A DNA stretch of 64,000 nt from Peronospora farinosa (lineage: Eukaryota > Oomycota > Peronosporomycetes > Peronosporales > Peronosporaceae): positions 579,696 through 643,695 of the forward strand of contig CANTFK010000661.1 in assembly GCA_947646735.1 (NCBI GenBank), read 5' to 3'. Shown one piece after another: positions 10,701 through 23,208 of this stretch. Position 1 is the first letter of the stretch, and each line of letters starts with the position of its first letter. A program made the translations under genes and the position numbers. Below the pieces are notes generated by a model that was not told the DNA's origin, ran no database searches, and worked only from the letters and a program-made list of their open reading frames with translations.

Positions 10701-13025
10701 CGTACAAGGGTGACTCAGATTATGCAGACATTATCGAGTATCTGCGTGCTCCCAGCGATGCTGCACTGGGAGCATTATCCCGTACCAAGCGCGACCATAT
10801 TCATCGATACAGTTTAGATGGCGATTTGCTTCTGTATAGCATCGACCAATTCGATGCTCCTCGCACGGTGATTGCCAATGACATGGATTTGCGTGCAAGA
10901 ATCATTCACGAGTATCACGATTCTCCTGCTGGCGGCCATTTAGGCCGCGAAAAGACTTTCGCGGCTGTGTCTCGAGACTTCTTCTGGCCCCACATGTATA
11001 AGTGGGTACGCAACTGGATCCGAACGTGCGAAATATGCCAGCGTGTGAAGCCATCTCCATCGTCACAGGCTCCCTTGCGATCGTTGCCAATTGCAGCAGA
11101 GGCCTGGAGATCAGTTTCGATGGACTTTATCTTCGGGCTTGCGCCCGATAGCCAAGCTCGAACGGGCATCTTGGTCTTTGTTGACAGATTCAGCAAGATG
11201 ACACATCTCGTGCCTGTTCACGCTAAGGTCACCGCGGCAGAGACCGCGGCGCACTTCATCGACGCGGTGTTCCGTCATCATGGCCTTCCAGAAAACATTG
11301 TTTCGGACCGTGATCCGCGATTTACGTCCGCATTTTGGACATCACTTTTCGAGCTCCTCGGGACAAAACTGCTGATGTCGACGGCAGCCCATCCGGAAAC
11401 GGATGGGCAGACCGAGCGCGTAAACCGAGTCCTCGAAGATGTTCTTCGGAGTTATGCTACGTCATTTACAAGTTGGAGTGCATTTTTACCACTCGCTGAG
11501 TTCGCACTCAACAACGCCGTACACGCGTCAACAGGGTTGACGCCATTTTTTGTGAATTCGGCTCGTCACCCTCGTGTTCCTACTGTCTTGGCCGTGGGGC
11601 GACCCACAACACCTAGTGGCTCCACTCTGGGGGGGGATAAAGGTGATAAACAAGGATCGAGTGCATCTCACGGTATTTTGAGCGCGAATGCAGTAACACG
11701 ATCCAAGGCAAAGACGGCCATTTTGACGCCATCAGACGTGGCGTCTCCATTAGCTCGATGGACTGCGCAGACTTTGATTGACCCGTCTTCGGGTAAGCGT
11801 TCCCCTACTGCCAACTACGCGCCGATTGAGTCGGCGCGACCAATTGATGACATGGCCGTGTCGGAATTTATACTCCAACGTCAAGCCATCACCCGGTTTG
11901 TACGCGACGCACTACAAACTGCTGTAGACCAACAGAAGGAGAACGCTGACAAACATGGAAGAAAGAACATGAGCAAGTTTGAGAAAGGTGACCGTGTATT
12001 ATTATCTACGGAAGGTTTAAGGGATTCTGCGGTCACTAATCTGGGCGCGAGTAAACTCGCGCCACGCTTCATCGGTCCATTCAAGGTTCTGAAGGCAATT
12101 GGCGACGCTTATACACTCGACGTCCCCTCTTCACTGCGACTCCACCCGACATTCTATGTCGGGCGGCTGAAGGAATATCGACCGGCTACGCTTCACGGTT
12201 TGGCTCCGATGCCGGCTTCAGGGGTTCGTAAGTCGAACGGCCTTCCCGTCGCGCTCGACGCGCCGATGACATGGGGCGGGGTCTCGATCCCGTTTGAACC
12301 TGACCAAGCATCTGGCGCTCCAGAATCCTTATCCGCTCGAGCAGTTCACGGTTCGACTGTCGGGTCTCACTCGAAGTCTTCTCCGCCTGGGCAGCACGTT
12401 CACTGGCAGCCTCAGCCTCCAGCCGAGCATCGGCAGCTATATTCACGGCCTGATCAACATCGTCCTGAGCAACCAGGACGCCAGCTCTACCACCGCGAGG
12501 GCCCTCCTCCGCTTGTTGATGCGGAGGGACAGGTGCGCTGGATTGTAGACCGCATTGTGGGTCACGAGGACCCTCCACAACCATTACTGCAGTCGGCTCA
12601 TGAAGCGTGCGGTTCCATCCGTGCGTAGGTACCGAGTACGTTGGCTTGGATTCCCTCCCGAGCAGGATACATGGGAACCACGTTCCTCGCTCCTTCGTGA
12701 CGTTCCAGATGTGGTTCTGTCGTATGAAGCCACGAAGTCGGACTATTCCAAGGCGGGCGAGCACGCGAACGCTCTCGTGACAAACGAGAGCGGTAAGGAG
12801 ATTCACGTTGTCGGGAACGGGAACGATGACGCGAACGAGAACGATGTCGCGAACGAGAACGACGCCGTGAACGAGAACGTCGCGGTGAATACACATCACG
12901 ATTGCGAGGCGAGAATCGCGAAGCAGGACGGACAAGCGAACGTGTCGCTGCCCTGCGCTGATGATCCCGCGGAGATTGACTCCGCTGTCGCGAGTGGTGC
13001 TGCCAGCGAGGCGCACCACGAATAA
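7694..13025 (+). pseudogene. pol: Ty3/gypsy pol of A1, nearly intact, one 2-bp deletion near the end
   Basis: Residues are numbered from the GTG at 7760. They include the protease Asp (LLDSGAT, D45), RT ([10 protein letters not shown]601; YFDD D665-D666), RNase H (VVCDASDF D818; TDHASL), the integrase HHCC motif and an integrase triad D1122, D1183, E1219 with exactly 35 residues between the last two. A GPF segment and a chromodomain follow (YRVRWLGFPPEQDTWEP). A Glu/Pro/Gly-rich repeat linker (VEQGFP-like) separates protease and RT. The frame ends at 12628 because two bases (GA, present at 29530-29533 in A2) are missing near 12602. The chromodomain continues in another frame to 13025. All enzymatic residues are kept, so this is the better-preserved pol in the window. 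Confidence 0.92.
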
Positions 13026-13629
13026 CTGCGCTTCTCCGTTCGCCCAGACTTCGCTCATACTTTGCAATCCAACTTCGTTCGCGATCGCTGAGTGGACACT
13101 CAGCGATGTGTCGTCGCCATTCGTCATGAGTTGGGCGTGGAGTCGAGTCACAAGATTGGCATCCTTCATTGACATGGACGAAGCAGAGACGGTCCTCATT
13201 CCAAGCTTCCTCACACACTCTTTCGCGTAGCGCGCCGATGGAGTGATCGGCGCGAAGTTCCTCTCGATTGGCGAGCCATAACTGGAAGTTGCTACCATCC
13301 TCGAGCATCCGATTCCAACGTTGGATGAAGGCGCACCAAGAACGTTGTAGAGCTTCATGCTCGATTCCATCAAGACCTTTCCCGCGCAGTTTTCGAAATC
13401 GGCGGAAGTATTCCCGCATCATGTCCAGTGAGTCCGGAGCGTGAGCTCCGGACAAGTCGTACAGCGACCAAGGTATGAGCTGCCGCGCCATGATGCTGGT
13501 TGATGCATTCCCGCTGATGTATCTTGGGCGTCCTGCTGGATTGGGTGTTGGGTCTCCAGACATTGCTTGTTCGTTTGTGAGCGAAGGGTTTTCGACAGTT
13601 GAGCACTCACGGTTGGTGAGTGCTGTCAT
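12186..13629 (-). pseudogene. Antisense ORF of family A (copy A1), frameshifted
   Basis: This is the copy of the intact frame at 29114-30595. It starts at ATG 13629 next to the polypurine tract, reads through the N-terminal region, the Cys/His cluster and a shorter RS domain, then loses frame at the same 2-bp deletion (about 12602) that breaks pol. The C-terminal coiled coil follows in the other frame to 12186. It overlaps the 3' end of pol tail to tail. Confidence 0.75.
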
Positions 13630-13630
13630 G

Positions 13631-13642
13631 AGAAGGGGGTGA
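13631..13642 (+). other. Polypurine tract of A1
   Basis: AGAAGGGGGTGA directly precedes the 3' LTR. It is the expected plus-strand primer site and is identical in A2. Confidence 0.8.
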
Positions 13643-13984
13643 TGTAATGGGCTACATTGCACATATAGCATTAACACAAATAAACAATTACATGTGTAGG
13701 CAGGTGCTGGGCCCGAATAGCGGGCACAGCGTGGTAATTTATTATTGGTTTATTATTGGGCCTAAAGTCCCCAATATGGACCAATGATAAATCAACCTGA
13801 AATTGTGTGGTTCCCGAAAGGCGGGAACACTGTCGTATTTATTACGACTAAAATCTTCGTAATTAGTACGAATTAAAACCAAAATAAAAATCAGAGTTAA
13901 ATTTACTTAATACCTAATACTTGGGCTTGAGTCTTCCTCAAGCGCACGTGTAAGCTAGTAGCGGTACGTTCTAGCCCCGTTACA
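13643..13984 (+). repeat. A1 3' LTR
   Basis: This 342-bp LTR shares the ACATGTG variant with the A2 3' LTR, whereas both 5' LTRs read ACATATG. That supports common descent of the two nested elements. Confidence 0.95.
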
Positions 13985-16257
13985 GAGTTTGTATGTTGCA
14001 CTATTACTACAGTTGCAAATATCCATATCAGAGAATTAATGTGTCGTGCTTCTGTCTATAACATTAATATACGAAACGATTGCACTCATATGTGTTCATA
14101 TTTACCACTACATATTGCAACATCAAACGCAGCTTTATAAAATAATAAGTGAGACACATTCTAAATTTTTTTATCACAAACATGGGCTCAGTCCTTAAAT
14201 GCCCAGTCCTTAAATATACTTTATACCTTGGCATTGTCATCAGGTTGTACTGGAATCAATTATATGACTCATATGTATTGTGTCATACACATTTAGATTC
14301 CTCCATCAACCAGATGTTGTAAAATAAATAGATGGGTACGATGTCAAAAGCAGGCTTCGCGCACCGTGTCCGTCGGAACGAAGAGGTAAAAGTTGACCTT
14401 TGAAACGACAGGTACACTTTGCTCTTCTTACACATTGACTATCAACTATATTAATTTACTTGAGTAAACTGGATATATAATAAGGTAAAATGGTGGGCCA
14501 ATATGCTATCAGCGTAAATTTGCGCACCCATATGTCAGAACGACGGACTAAGATCCTAGACCTTGGTATCAAAAGCTGCATATAGGCTGAAAGTAGCATG
14601 AAAAAAGCTGATTGACACAACAACATTCGATCCTTTTCATGTCATTAATTTAATATTTATGGTCCGCTCGAACCTTTCCGTCGCAACGTCGGATGAACAC
14701 AATTACTTATTTGCATTAACGTAAGCAGATTTCCATCACTCATATTTTTAATTATTGTGATATGTTATAGGTATAGCAATATATTTTGTCAAAAATCCAT
14801 TTATAGAAAGGGGTATTATGACTAGAATTTGTATAGTAAAAATCCATTAGTCCATCATGCTATATCATGCTACATAATTAAATGGAAAATGCACGAAACG
14901 ATGGGTACACATTGACTTATTATACCCATCACTATAACCTTAGCCGACCCGATATGCTAAGTAAATGATACATATATATATACTCATATATATACACCGC
15001 ACTGTTGGAACAACCGGTGAATGCCCTAACGAAACGCTGCGTTAAAGTTGCCCATATCTATTAGCGTAGTTTTTGCACGCATGTCCAACGGATGAACACT
15101 CAAGCAAATCACTGCGCTTAAGATGCCTATATAATCTAATATGCACCGTCGGGACGACAAATAAACATCCTAGCAGATTGTTGCGCATAAAAAGCCTGCA
15201 TATACAACTTTGTACCGTTGGAACGACGGGTGATCAAATGAAACATTGACGAGTAAACGAGTACACATAGACCTAAATATCCATCTTTACCCTAAGTCAA
15301 TCGAATTATCTTACGTTAAATGATGGGTTTACAGGTCAAAAGGCAGACCATGTTCGTCGAAACGACGGGTGAACACCCTTACTATCGAAACGACAGGTAT
15401 ACATTGATCTTCATACACATTACCATTGATGTTCTTTAATTACCTAAGTCCATATACGACCAGCGTCAAATTTTTGCACCTATCGGTCGAAACGACGGGA
15501 ACACCCCTATATATGTATTAATAGCATAAATCCATGTCCGTCGGAACGACGGGTACACACCCTAGTCTATATAAAAAAAGAATACTGTCCGTCCGTCCGT
15601 TTGATCCTTTTCCGGCATTCGGATTGGCTACTTTTGCATTAATTGCTAATTTTGGATTGGCTGATTTTGCATATAAATACGAAAAGGTCAGTTGTACACG
15701 AACTCAAGTTGCATCAAAAAGTTGTTTGACACACCTAAAGATAACCAACAGATACGGATAACGTAAAATGCCATGCTATAAATCGGTCGGACATCTATAT
15801 TAAAAAATGGATAGCATGACTAAAAATTATATCGTACGATCTATATAATAAAAAAAATTCGTTCGTTGTGTACTATAATAAATTGGATATTTACGAAACG
15901 ACGTGTACACATTCACCTTCATACCCATCAGTTTAACTTCTATGATTATACGAAATTTTAGACATACTTTGATTACTGCGTCCGTCGGGACGACGGGTAC
16001 ACATTGACCAGCGTCGGCAGGTAGACGTTGCCTTTCATACTTATTGACTTCATATGTAGCAATTACCTGACTCTACCAGAAAAATAAGTAGGTACGAAGA
16101 TTATCTAGCAGATGGTTGCTCACCATGTCCGTCGGAACGACGAGTGACCATCCCTATGTTAAGATATATGGTGAGCCAGGGTTCTATCAGCGTAGATTCG
16201 CGCACCTATCCGTCGGAACAACGGGCACTATCATAAAGCTGCACACAGGCAAAAAGG
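13985..16257. repeat. AT-rich hairpin-module repeat field, left part
   Basis: No gene is seen here. The sequence is a patchwork of modules found again at 32232-36115 and 39640-50515, each carrying variants of CCGTCGGAACGACGG followed by ACACATTGACC or ACACCCTAG. One module start, TCTATATAAAAAAAG, lies at 15566 directly after CTAG. B2 is inserted at 16257/16258. Confidence 0.85.
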
Positions 16258-16897
16258 TGTAGCGGAGCCACCCAGCTCTCTAGCCAGAGGAAGACTTTCG
16301 GCTGGAAGCCTCTTAGTTCTAGAGAACTAAATAGAGTGAAGGCTAAAAGCCTCTTAGTTCTAAGGAACTAATTAAACGACTTAAAGTCACCCTGTTCTAA
16401 GGAACTAGGAAAGAGACTTTTAGTCAATCAAGCAATATGCTTAAGGTTCAGAGAACCAACGCACAGAGTGCAAGAACAAGCTAGAAGCTTAGGGGTTCAG
16501 AGAACCAACGCACGAAGTGCACAAGAGAGCAAGTCAGAACGACTTGCGATCTTAAACTCAAAAGGAGAACTGATTATATTTATGCTTTAAGATTTTATGA
16601 ATAGTCCTACTCTAAGTACACTACACTAGATTAATTACTATAATAGTAATTATTATATGCAGACTTTGCTATTGGACGACGTATCGTCTAAACATCTGTG
16701 TATGATGTACTTAATACAGCGTTAGTGATTTATCGAATCCCAATCGATAAGATACGTATTACCGAATACCGTATCTTAACGCTCATACTTAATACCTCTC
16801 TAACGAGAAGTATAATAATGCATTATATGCAATAGAAAGGAGAGTTTAAGCGTAAACTCTCGGAAAGACGCTACAACAGTCGTGTAACCCCGTTACA
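16258..16897 (-). repeat. B2 3' LTR, 640 bp
   Basis: It begins TGTAGCGG and ends CCGTTACA. It contains short direct repeats built on TTCTAAGGAACTA and AGAGAACCAACGCAC, and the GATACG...CGTATC inverted repeat, here missing one G compared with B1. Confidence 0.93.
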
Positions 16898-17008
16898 CCC
16901 TCCCCCACCAGACTGACGTTCCCATAGAATGTCACTCGACATCTTTCCTCGTAGAGGTAGTGCTTTAGCGAACGTTTAAAACCTCACGGTTTGTTCACGG
17001 CACATAAC

Positions 17009-18292
17009 ATGACGCCTCCCGGCAGTGAGTCACAGACTCTTCGGGACCTCATTGAAGACGACCTTGACGAAGCGGTTGATTACGAAAGTGACACCGTCTT
17101 TGTGGGACCCGATGGGTCCCCTTTAGCCACCCTCACGGGTGAAGATGACACTCGTCATGCACCGAATCCGTTCCCTGAACGTGGTGCAGCAGATGCGCTA
17201 ACAGCGTTACGTGACTCGCCTGACGTCTCGTCAACGGCGACGGTTACTAACCCGCTCGACGAGTAGCAGCAGCAGACTATCGATCAATAGGAAGGCGCCA
17301 AGCGCCGGACGAAGAATATGGCGAGACTTCAGGACCACCGACAGTACAGGTTCAAGCCACCTACGGTGGAAGAACGCCTAAAGGAAGCATCTGGGCATTC
17401 CCTTTCTGGTTGGACCATTGGGCCTGAGGCCATTTCACCTGAGGATGTTGCCACGCGCACGGCACTTCGACAACGATATCTGGAACCCCACATCACTACG
17501 CAAAGCCAATACTTGGCACGCCTTAATAGGCAAGTGCGCGGTGCGCCAGTTCCTCCCATAAAGGGTGTTCCCATCCTTCTGTTCGCGGGGGAAACCGAGG
17601 ACGAAGAAGACACGGCCTTTAGCCGCTGGGCGCATTATGCGCGACGTTTAAGCAGCATGTGGGCCCTACAGGCAAGTGCCGATGTGGCAGATGTTCGACT
17701 CGAGCGAAAGATGCGTTACGATTACGCTAAATTGAAGGCCCGGGGAAAATTGAAATCCCAACGAACGCATTATGCGCCTGCTACCCAGCAGCCCAATGTT
17801 TCGGCTACCCCTGTAGCCGCGAGTTCACGACAGCCCGAGGCCGCTAACCCGCCTACCCTCACCATTACTGGTGAGAAGCGTCAGCGCCAACAAGCAGACC
17901 CTGCGCACGACGCTCAAAAACGTCCACGGCGTACGGGCAGTCCTGCCGAAGGGGAGTCTCAAACTCCCATGAATTCCACGATTCGGGATAACCCCGCCAC
18001 TTCACCAGATACTGGTTTTGACCATGACGGCGACGCTTCTGCAGTAGACGCTCCACATGGAACTCTAGGTTCCCCTGCGCATTAAGCAAAGGAGGAGGAG
18101 GCCGGTGTATCGGTACAAGCTCATGCCGAGCTTGTTCAGGAGGTGCGGTCCCTTCGTGAGGAGAGGCAGACGATGAACTCCCGTCTTGCGTCCCTGGAAG
18201 AGAGTCGGACCCGAATGCAGGGTCAGCTTGACATGTTGGCGCAGATGCTTCGTCCCGCGACAATGCCAATGGGCTCGGCGCGAGCGCCTTAG
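17009..18292 (+). pseudogene. Antisense ORF of family B (copy B2), about 428 codons with three stops
   Basis: A single frame runs from ATG 17009 to TAG 18290-18292, broken only by three in-frame stops (17264, 17288, 18083). All three are sense codons at the matching places in B1 (CAG, GAG, CGA). It lies antisense between the B2 chromodomain and 3' LTR and overlaps the end of pol by about 428 bp. Visible features are an acidic N-terminus, an Arg/Leu-rich middle (RWAHYARRLSSMWAL), a bipartite basic cluster that could be a nuclear localisation signal, and a C-terminal heptad-like segment (EVRSLREERQTMNSRLASL). No family is recognised. Position and C-terminal layout match the family A antisense ORF. 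Confidence 0.65.
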
Positions 18293-21200
18293 CGTCTATT
18301 TGGGACGGATCCCGATAAGGTTCCAACATGGCGACATAAAACAAAGGATGTGTACGCAATTTGCGCGGCAAGTTAAGCGTATACGCTGTGCCTTTCTTGG
18401 CAATGACCTTTAAAGGGTCCGATAAAGCGCGGGCGCAACTTCGTCTTAAAGACAGCGGATACTACATTGGTAGGATTGTAGGATTTAGCATTAAGTAATA
18501 CTTGGTCTCCGACCTCATAATCATCAATACAATTTCTGCCATTCGCATCTGCATATTCTTTTTGTTTGTCTTGACTATCAGCCATTGCATCTTGCACATG
18601 TCGTAAGACATTTAGTCGCGTTGCGAGAAACGTATTCATCTGTTTCTTAACAGTATTAGGACTGACATCAGCAAGCCGATCGGCAACCTCTCCCCCACCA
18701 AGCCCTGAACCACTCGGTGGTAGCGTTAACGGAACGCGTGGGTGTGTAAGACCATTCACATAGAACGGAGTGTAGCCGGTAGAGGCGTGCACGGAGTTAT
18801 TGAGAGCAAACTCAACTACAGGGAGCATAGAGCTCCAACGCTTAGGCGTTTCAGCACAAACGCTGCGTAGGATATCTTCCACAACGCAATTTACGCGTTC
18901 AGTTTGACCATCGGTCTGCGGATGATCCGCTGTGGACATGTCCAAACGAGTGCCCAGCACCTGGAAGACGGACTTCCACAATTTACTCGTAAAACGAGGA
19001 TCACGATCAGAAACAATTGCCACTGGCAAGCCATGTTGGCGAATCACCCGATCGATAAACAGCTCCGCTGTACCCATACCATCGATCGAATATGGCACAG
19101 CCGCTAAGTGAGCCATCTTGCTCAAACGGTCAACAAAGACCACAATACCTGTATTGCCATGCGAATCTTTCGGTAGGCCAAATACAAAGTCCATACTAAT
19201 GGACTCCCAGCACCCAGTGGGAATAGGCAAGCTAGCCAGCGGCGCTGCCGAATGGGGCGAGGGTTTCACCCGTTGACACGTTTCATACGTGCGCACATAT
19301 GTACTCACCCATTTGTATAATTTGGGCCACCAATAACTTTGGCATACTTCCCCATAGGTCTTTTCGCGACCCAAATGACCACCGATGGCGGTGTCATGTA
19401 CCTCATAGAGGATACGATACTCCAGGTCCTCGTCATGAGGAACCACAATGAGCCGAGAGGATCCGCCACATCTGTACGATAGTACAACAGCCCCTGATCG
19501 ATAGAATATCGATGGAGGCTCGCACGTATTCGTGCCGACAATTTAATGTCCGAGTCTTTAAACCAATCACTGCCAAAAGCCTGTAGCAACGCTATACAGT
19601 GATCATCTTTAGCCTACGCCGTCCGAATGAGATCGGTGATCGAAGACGACAACGTCGTAACATGATCAAGCTCATAGTCAGGTCTGCGTGACAACGCATC
19701 AGCCAAAGCATTTTGCTTGCCAGGCTTATACTTCACCACGAAGTTATATTTGGCAAAGAATAACAAGCTAGAGGGCCATTCTCTGCGAGAGATGCGGCGA
19801 CTGAGTCGCAGTGCGTAACGACGCATGATCGGTATAGATCACAAAAGGCTTTGAGCCCAGCAGATGAACTCTGAATTTGACCAGGGCATACTTCATCGCA
19901 AGTAGCTCTTTGTCATGAACTGGATAGTTCTTTTCTGCAGCTTTCAGCTGGCGAGATTCAAAAGCGACTACACGCTCACGACCTTCATCATCTGTTTGTT
20001 ACAGAGCACTGCCAATGGCAAAATCCGATGCGTCACAGACGACACTAAACGGTCGGTCAGGGTCTGGCAAAGCCAAAATAGGAGCATGTAGAAGGCTCGC
20101 CTTCACCGCTTGAAAAGCATCCTCGTGCTCGGCATGCCAACACCATTCCACATCCTTTTTAAGGAGATTGGATAACGGCCGAGCCATATCAGCGTAATTC
20201 TCGCTATACTTGTGTAAGTAATTGGCAAGGCCAAGCCATTTACGCAAGTCCTTCTGAGACTGTGGAACAGGCCAATCGACTATGGCTTTAACCTTGGCGG
20301 GATCCGCTCGTAGGCCCCGCTTCCCAATGAAGCACCCTAGAAAGGGAATCTCTTAGGCCCCGAAGATGCACTTAGATGCATTAGCATATAATTTATTAGT
20401 GCGCATGCACTCGAGCACTGCTCGTAAATGAACAATATGGTTCTCAATATCTGACCGCCCATGTTCAGCTCGGCTATGGACAAAAATGTCATCAAAATAC
20501 GCCTGTGCATAACTTCGATGGGGTCGAAACAATTGCGTCACCAAACGGTTAAACGTAGCCGGAGCATTAGATAGCCCCTGGGGCATCACTAACCACTCCC
20601 AGAGCATACCGCTCGGAGTACTAACAGCAGTAAGCGGAATATCGCTAGCTCGCATGAGCAATTGGTAATAACCATCGACTAAGTCGAGCGCACTGTACAT
20701 GGTACAACCGACCATATTGTTTTGAAGAACATCCTTTGTAGGTATTGGCGTCTGTGCAGGTATCGTGGCTGCATTGAGCTTATTATAAGCATGAACGATA
20801 CGCCATTGGCCATTCGGTTTCTTAACACAGAAAGCGGGTGTCGAGTGCGGAGATTTGCTCTCACGCACCATGCCCGCTGCGTGCTTTGCACGAAAGAACT
20901 CGTCAATGACGTCACACTGTTTTTTGGGTAAAGGCCACTGCCGTGTTACGCAGTATTTGGTTCCGGGAACCAATTCAATTTCATGACGTACGCCCCTATC
21001 AGGTGGTAGAACCGACGGTGGATCGTGACACACCACGTCCTGGAATTCCTTTACCAAAGGATAGTAGGGATCTGAAGGGTTTTTCAGAATAGATGCCCCA
21101 CTACGTGCACTTAGTGCCGCTTTGGTATCTTTAAGGACTGTCTCATCGACAAGCGAGGATGAGTGCAACTCGAGGTTAGGTTGAATGACCATCATATCGG

Positions 21201-22400
21201 ATAGAGCACCTGCCTTCAAGGCCTGATGAAATTCATCCACAGACATTTCGTCTAGCTCTAAAAGAGCATTTAATGATGGGAGGGCCTCAAGGTCAACCTC
21301 ACCATCTACATCACCTGTCACTCCGTTGACCAGGGTGTACAACTGGTCATTGACATTACTATGCGATAAAACAGACGCTTTGCGTCTCGCAGCCGCCATC
21401 TGGCGACGCTGCCGTCTCATTGACGAGACCGTACTCTTCAAAGTACTTGGGATATTATCATCCCCAAGGTCAACAGACCTCTTGTCGTTTACTTGCCCTA
21501 TGCGAGGGCCGATGTCATTACCGACACCCAGTGGGTCACTAGTACCAGTGACTTCACTAACAAGGTCATCGACCTTCACTTGCTCTATACGAGAGCCGAT
21601 GTCATTATCGACATCCAGTGAATCGCATTTACAGCCAATATTACTAACAAGGCCATCGACCTTAACTTGCTCTATACGAGAGCCGATGTCATTACCGACA
21701 TCCAGTGTCTCAATATTACTTTGAGTATCACTCAACGGAGTACGTGCCGTTCCACTAAGTGTCATTGAGCTCTGCTCGACACTATTATTGTTGACATCGG
21801 AGTTTATCAACTCAGACACTCCAATGTCCAGCACACTAACTGAATCAGTTAATGGCTCGCGCCAATAGCACTTTCGTTTTCTAGCGAAGGTGAGTTCATG
21901 ACTCTTCAAAGCTTCGCTAGGAACATTGCGCGTTGCGCCTAAAGTTTTGGATCTACAATCGATCCATGGCTCATGGCGTTCCAGCCAGGCCATACCGAGA
22001 ATGAGATCATATCTCGAGTCCAAATCTAGGTAAAGACAGCTTTCAACGCTATTGAAGTCTAAAAACTTCATACCTAAGTTCAACGGAACTTTAGGAAACG
22101 GTGACACGTACACCGGTCGCGAGACGTACGGTTAAACTGTCACTCTCTTGCGCTTCTAGCGCCTCAACATACAGCTTAACCTCTCCAATGGAGCGACGTC
22201 GGACATAATTCCCTGACGCCCCTGAGTCATTTAAAATTGACCATGGTTTCTCAAAACTCTTAACGTTTGCCGACACAACCAACAAGCCTGACTTGTATTC
22301 CTGTTCCATGGAAGCATCCACAGAACCACCTGGGGCTAAGCCCTGTTTACCTCTACCTCCTAAAGATCCAACAGAACTTAGTTCTTTCCCCGTAGGTAGG
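17865..22400 (-). pseudogene. pol: Ty3/gypsy pol of B2, decayed
   Basis: The domain order is the same as in B1. The long block 20353-22113 keeps the second protease half and an RT with both catalytic motifs ([16 protein letters not shown]). Stops cut it at about 20354 (GAA to TAA), 20000 (TTA to TAA) and 19615 (TAT to TAG), and a frameshift lies near 19450. Integrase (18373-19446) keeps the first Asp (SMDFVFG) but has Tyr for the first zinc Cys. The chromodomain ends at 17865 with WRGYPESWNSWEF intact. The gag-pol junction hairpin carries a small insertion. Confidence 0.9.
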
Positions 22401-22411
22401 GCGCCCCACGC

Positions 22412-22840
22412 CTACTGGGAGTTGACGTTTTCCCCTGCGGTGATCGCCTTTTCGCTAGGAGCAGGGTTTCGGCTTTGCCGATTTGAACGTTGCTTTCGCA
22501 ACGGACAGCTAGGGCGGAGATGCCTAGTGCTTCCGCACATATAAAATCTACGGATGTTACCTTGCTGCTCAGCAGCTTAAAGCTCAGCTTCTTCAGCTTG
22601 ACTGAGATCCATGGGTTCCGCCCTGTTAGAGATATTTGATTGACACCATGACAGACCTTATCGAGCAAATTTAAAATTAAATTCAGCGTTAAACGCTATG
22701 CTTACTGCCTCCTCGAAAGTCGAAGGCTGGACACGGAAAACTTCCGTCCTGGCGACCCCAGTACGAAGTCCTTCCATAAAAATGGTTACTAGGACTTCCT
22801 CTGACAGAGGGTCCTGCTGCATAGCAGCAATGAGAGTTCT
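22412..22840 (-). pseudogene. gag: Gag C-terminal part of B2
   Basis: This is the equivalent of 5869-6297, ending at TAG 22414-22412. It is split from its N-terminal half (30951-31528) by A2. Frameshifts are present. Confidence 0.8.
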
Positions 22841-23182
22841 TGTAATGGGCTACATTACACATATAGCATTAACACAAATAAACAATTACATATGTAGGCA
22901 GATGCTGGGCCCGAATAGCGGGCACAGCGTGGTAATTTATTATTGGTTTATTATTGGGCCTAAAGTCCCCAATATGGACCAATGATAAATCAACCTGAAA
23001 TTGTGTGGTTCCCGAAAGTCGGGAACACTGTCGTATTTATTACGACTAAAATCTTCGTAATTAGTACGAATTAAAACCAAAATAAAAATCAGAGTTAAAA
23101 TTACTTAATACCTAATACTTGGGCTTGAGTCTTCCTCAAGCGCACCTGTAAGCTAGTGACGGTACGTTCTAGCCCCGTTACA
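22841..23182 (+). repeat. A2 5' LTR
   Basis: This is a 342-bp LTR, TGTAATGGGC...CCCCGTTACA. Downstream bases read CCCGCTAGCACTTAGTAG where A1 has CCTGGTAGCACTTTGTAG, so the primer-binding site has mutated in at least one copy. Confidence 0.95.
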
Positions 23183-23208
23183 CCCGCTAGCACTTAGTAG
23201 TTCTTTCT

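Larger units (their letters stand above)
6298..13984 (+). mobile_element. Family A Ty3/gypsy element, copy A1, 7687 bp
   Basis: This is a complete element with two 342-bp LTRs (TGTAA...TTACA), gag, pol in the -1 frame, an antisense ORF, a polypurine tract and the 3' LTR. The LTRs differ at about five positions by eye. There is no target-site duplication: the 5 bp before are GTTTT and the 5 bp after are GAGTT. The left flank is B gag and the right flank is the AT-rich repeat field, so the two ends come from different sites. Confidence 0.93.

Noticed and set aside
13985..16257. CRISPR-like array of spaced hairpins
   Set aside because: The spacing is irregular, the intervening sequences themselves repeat, and the context is a eukaryotic nuclear genome.
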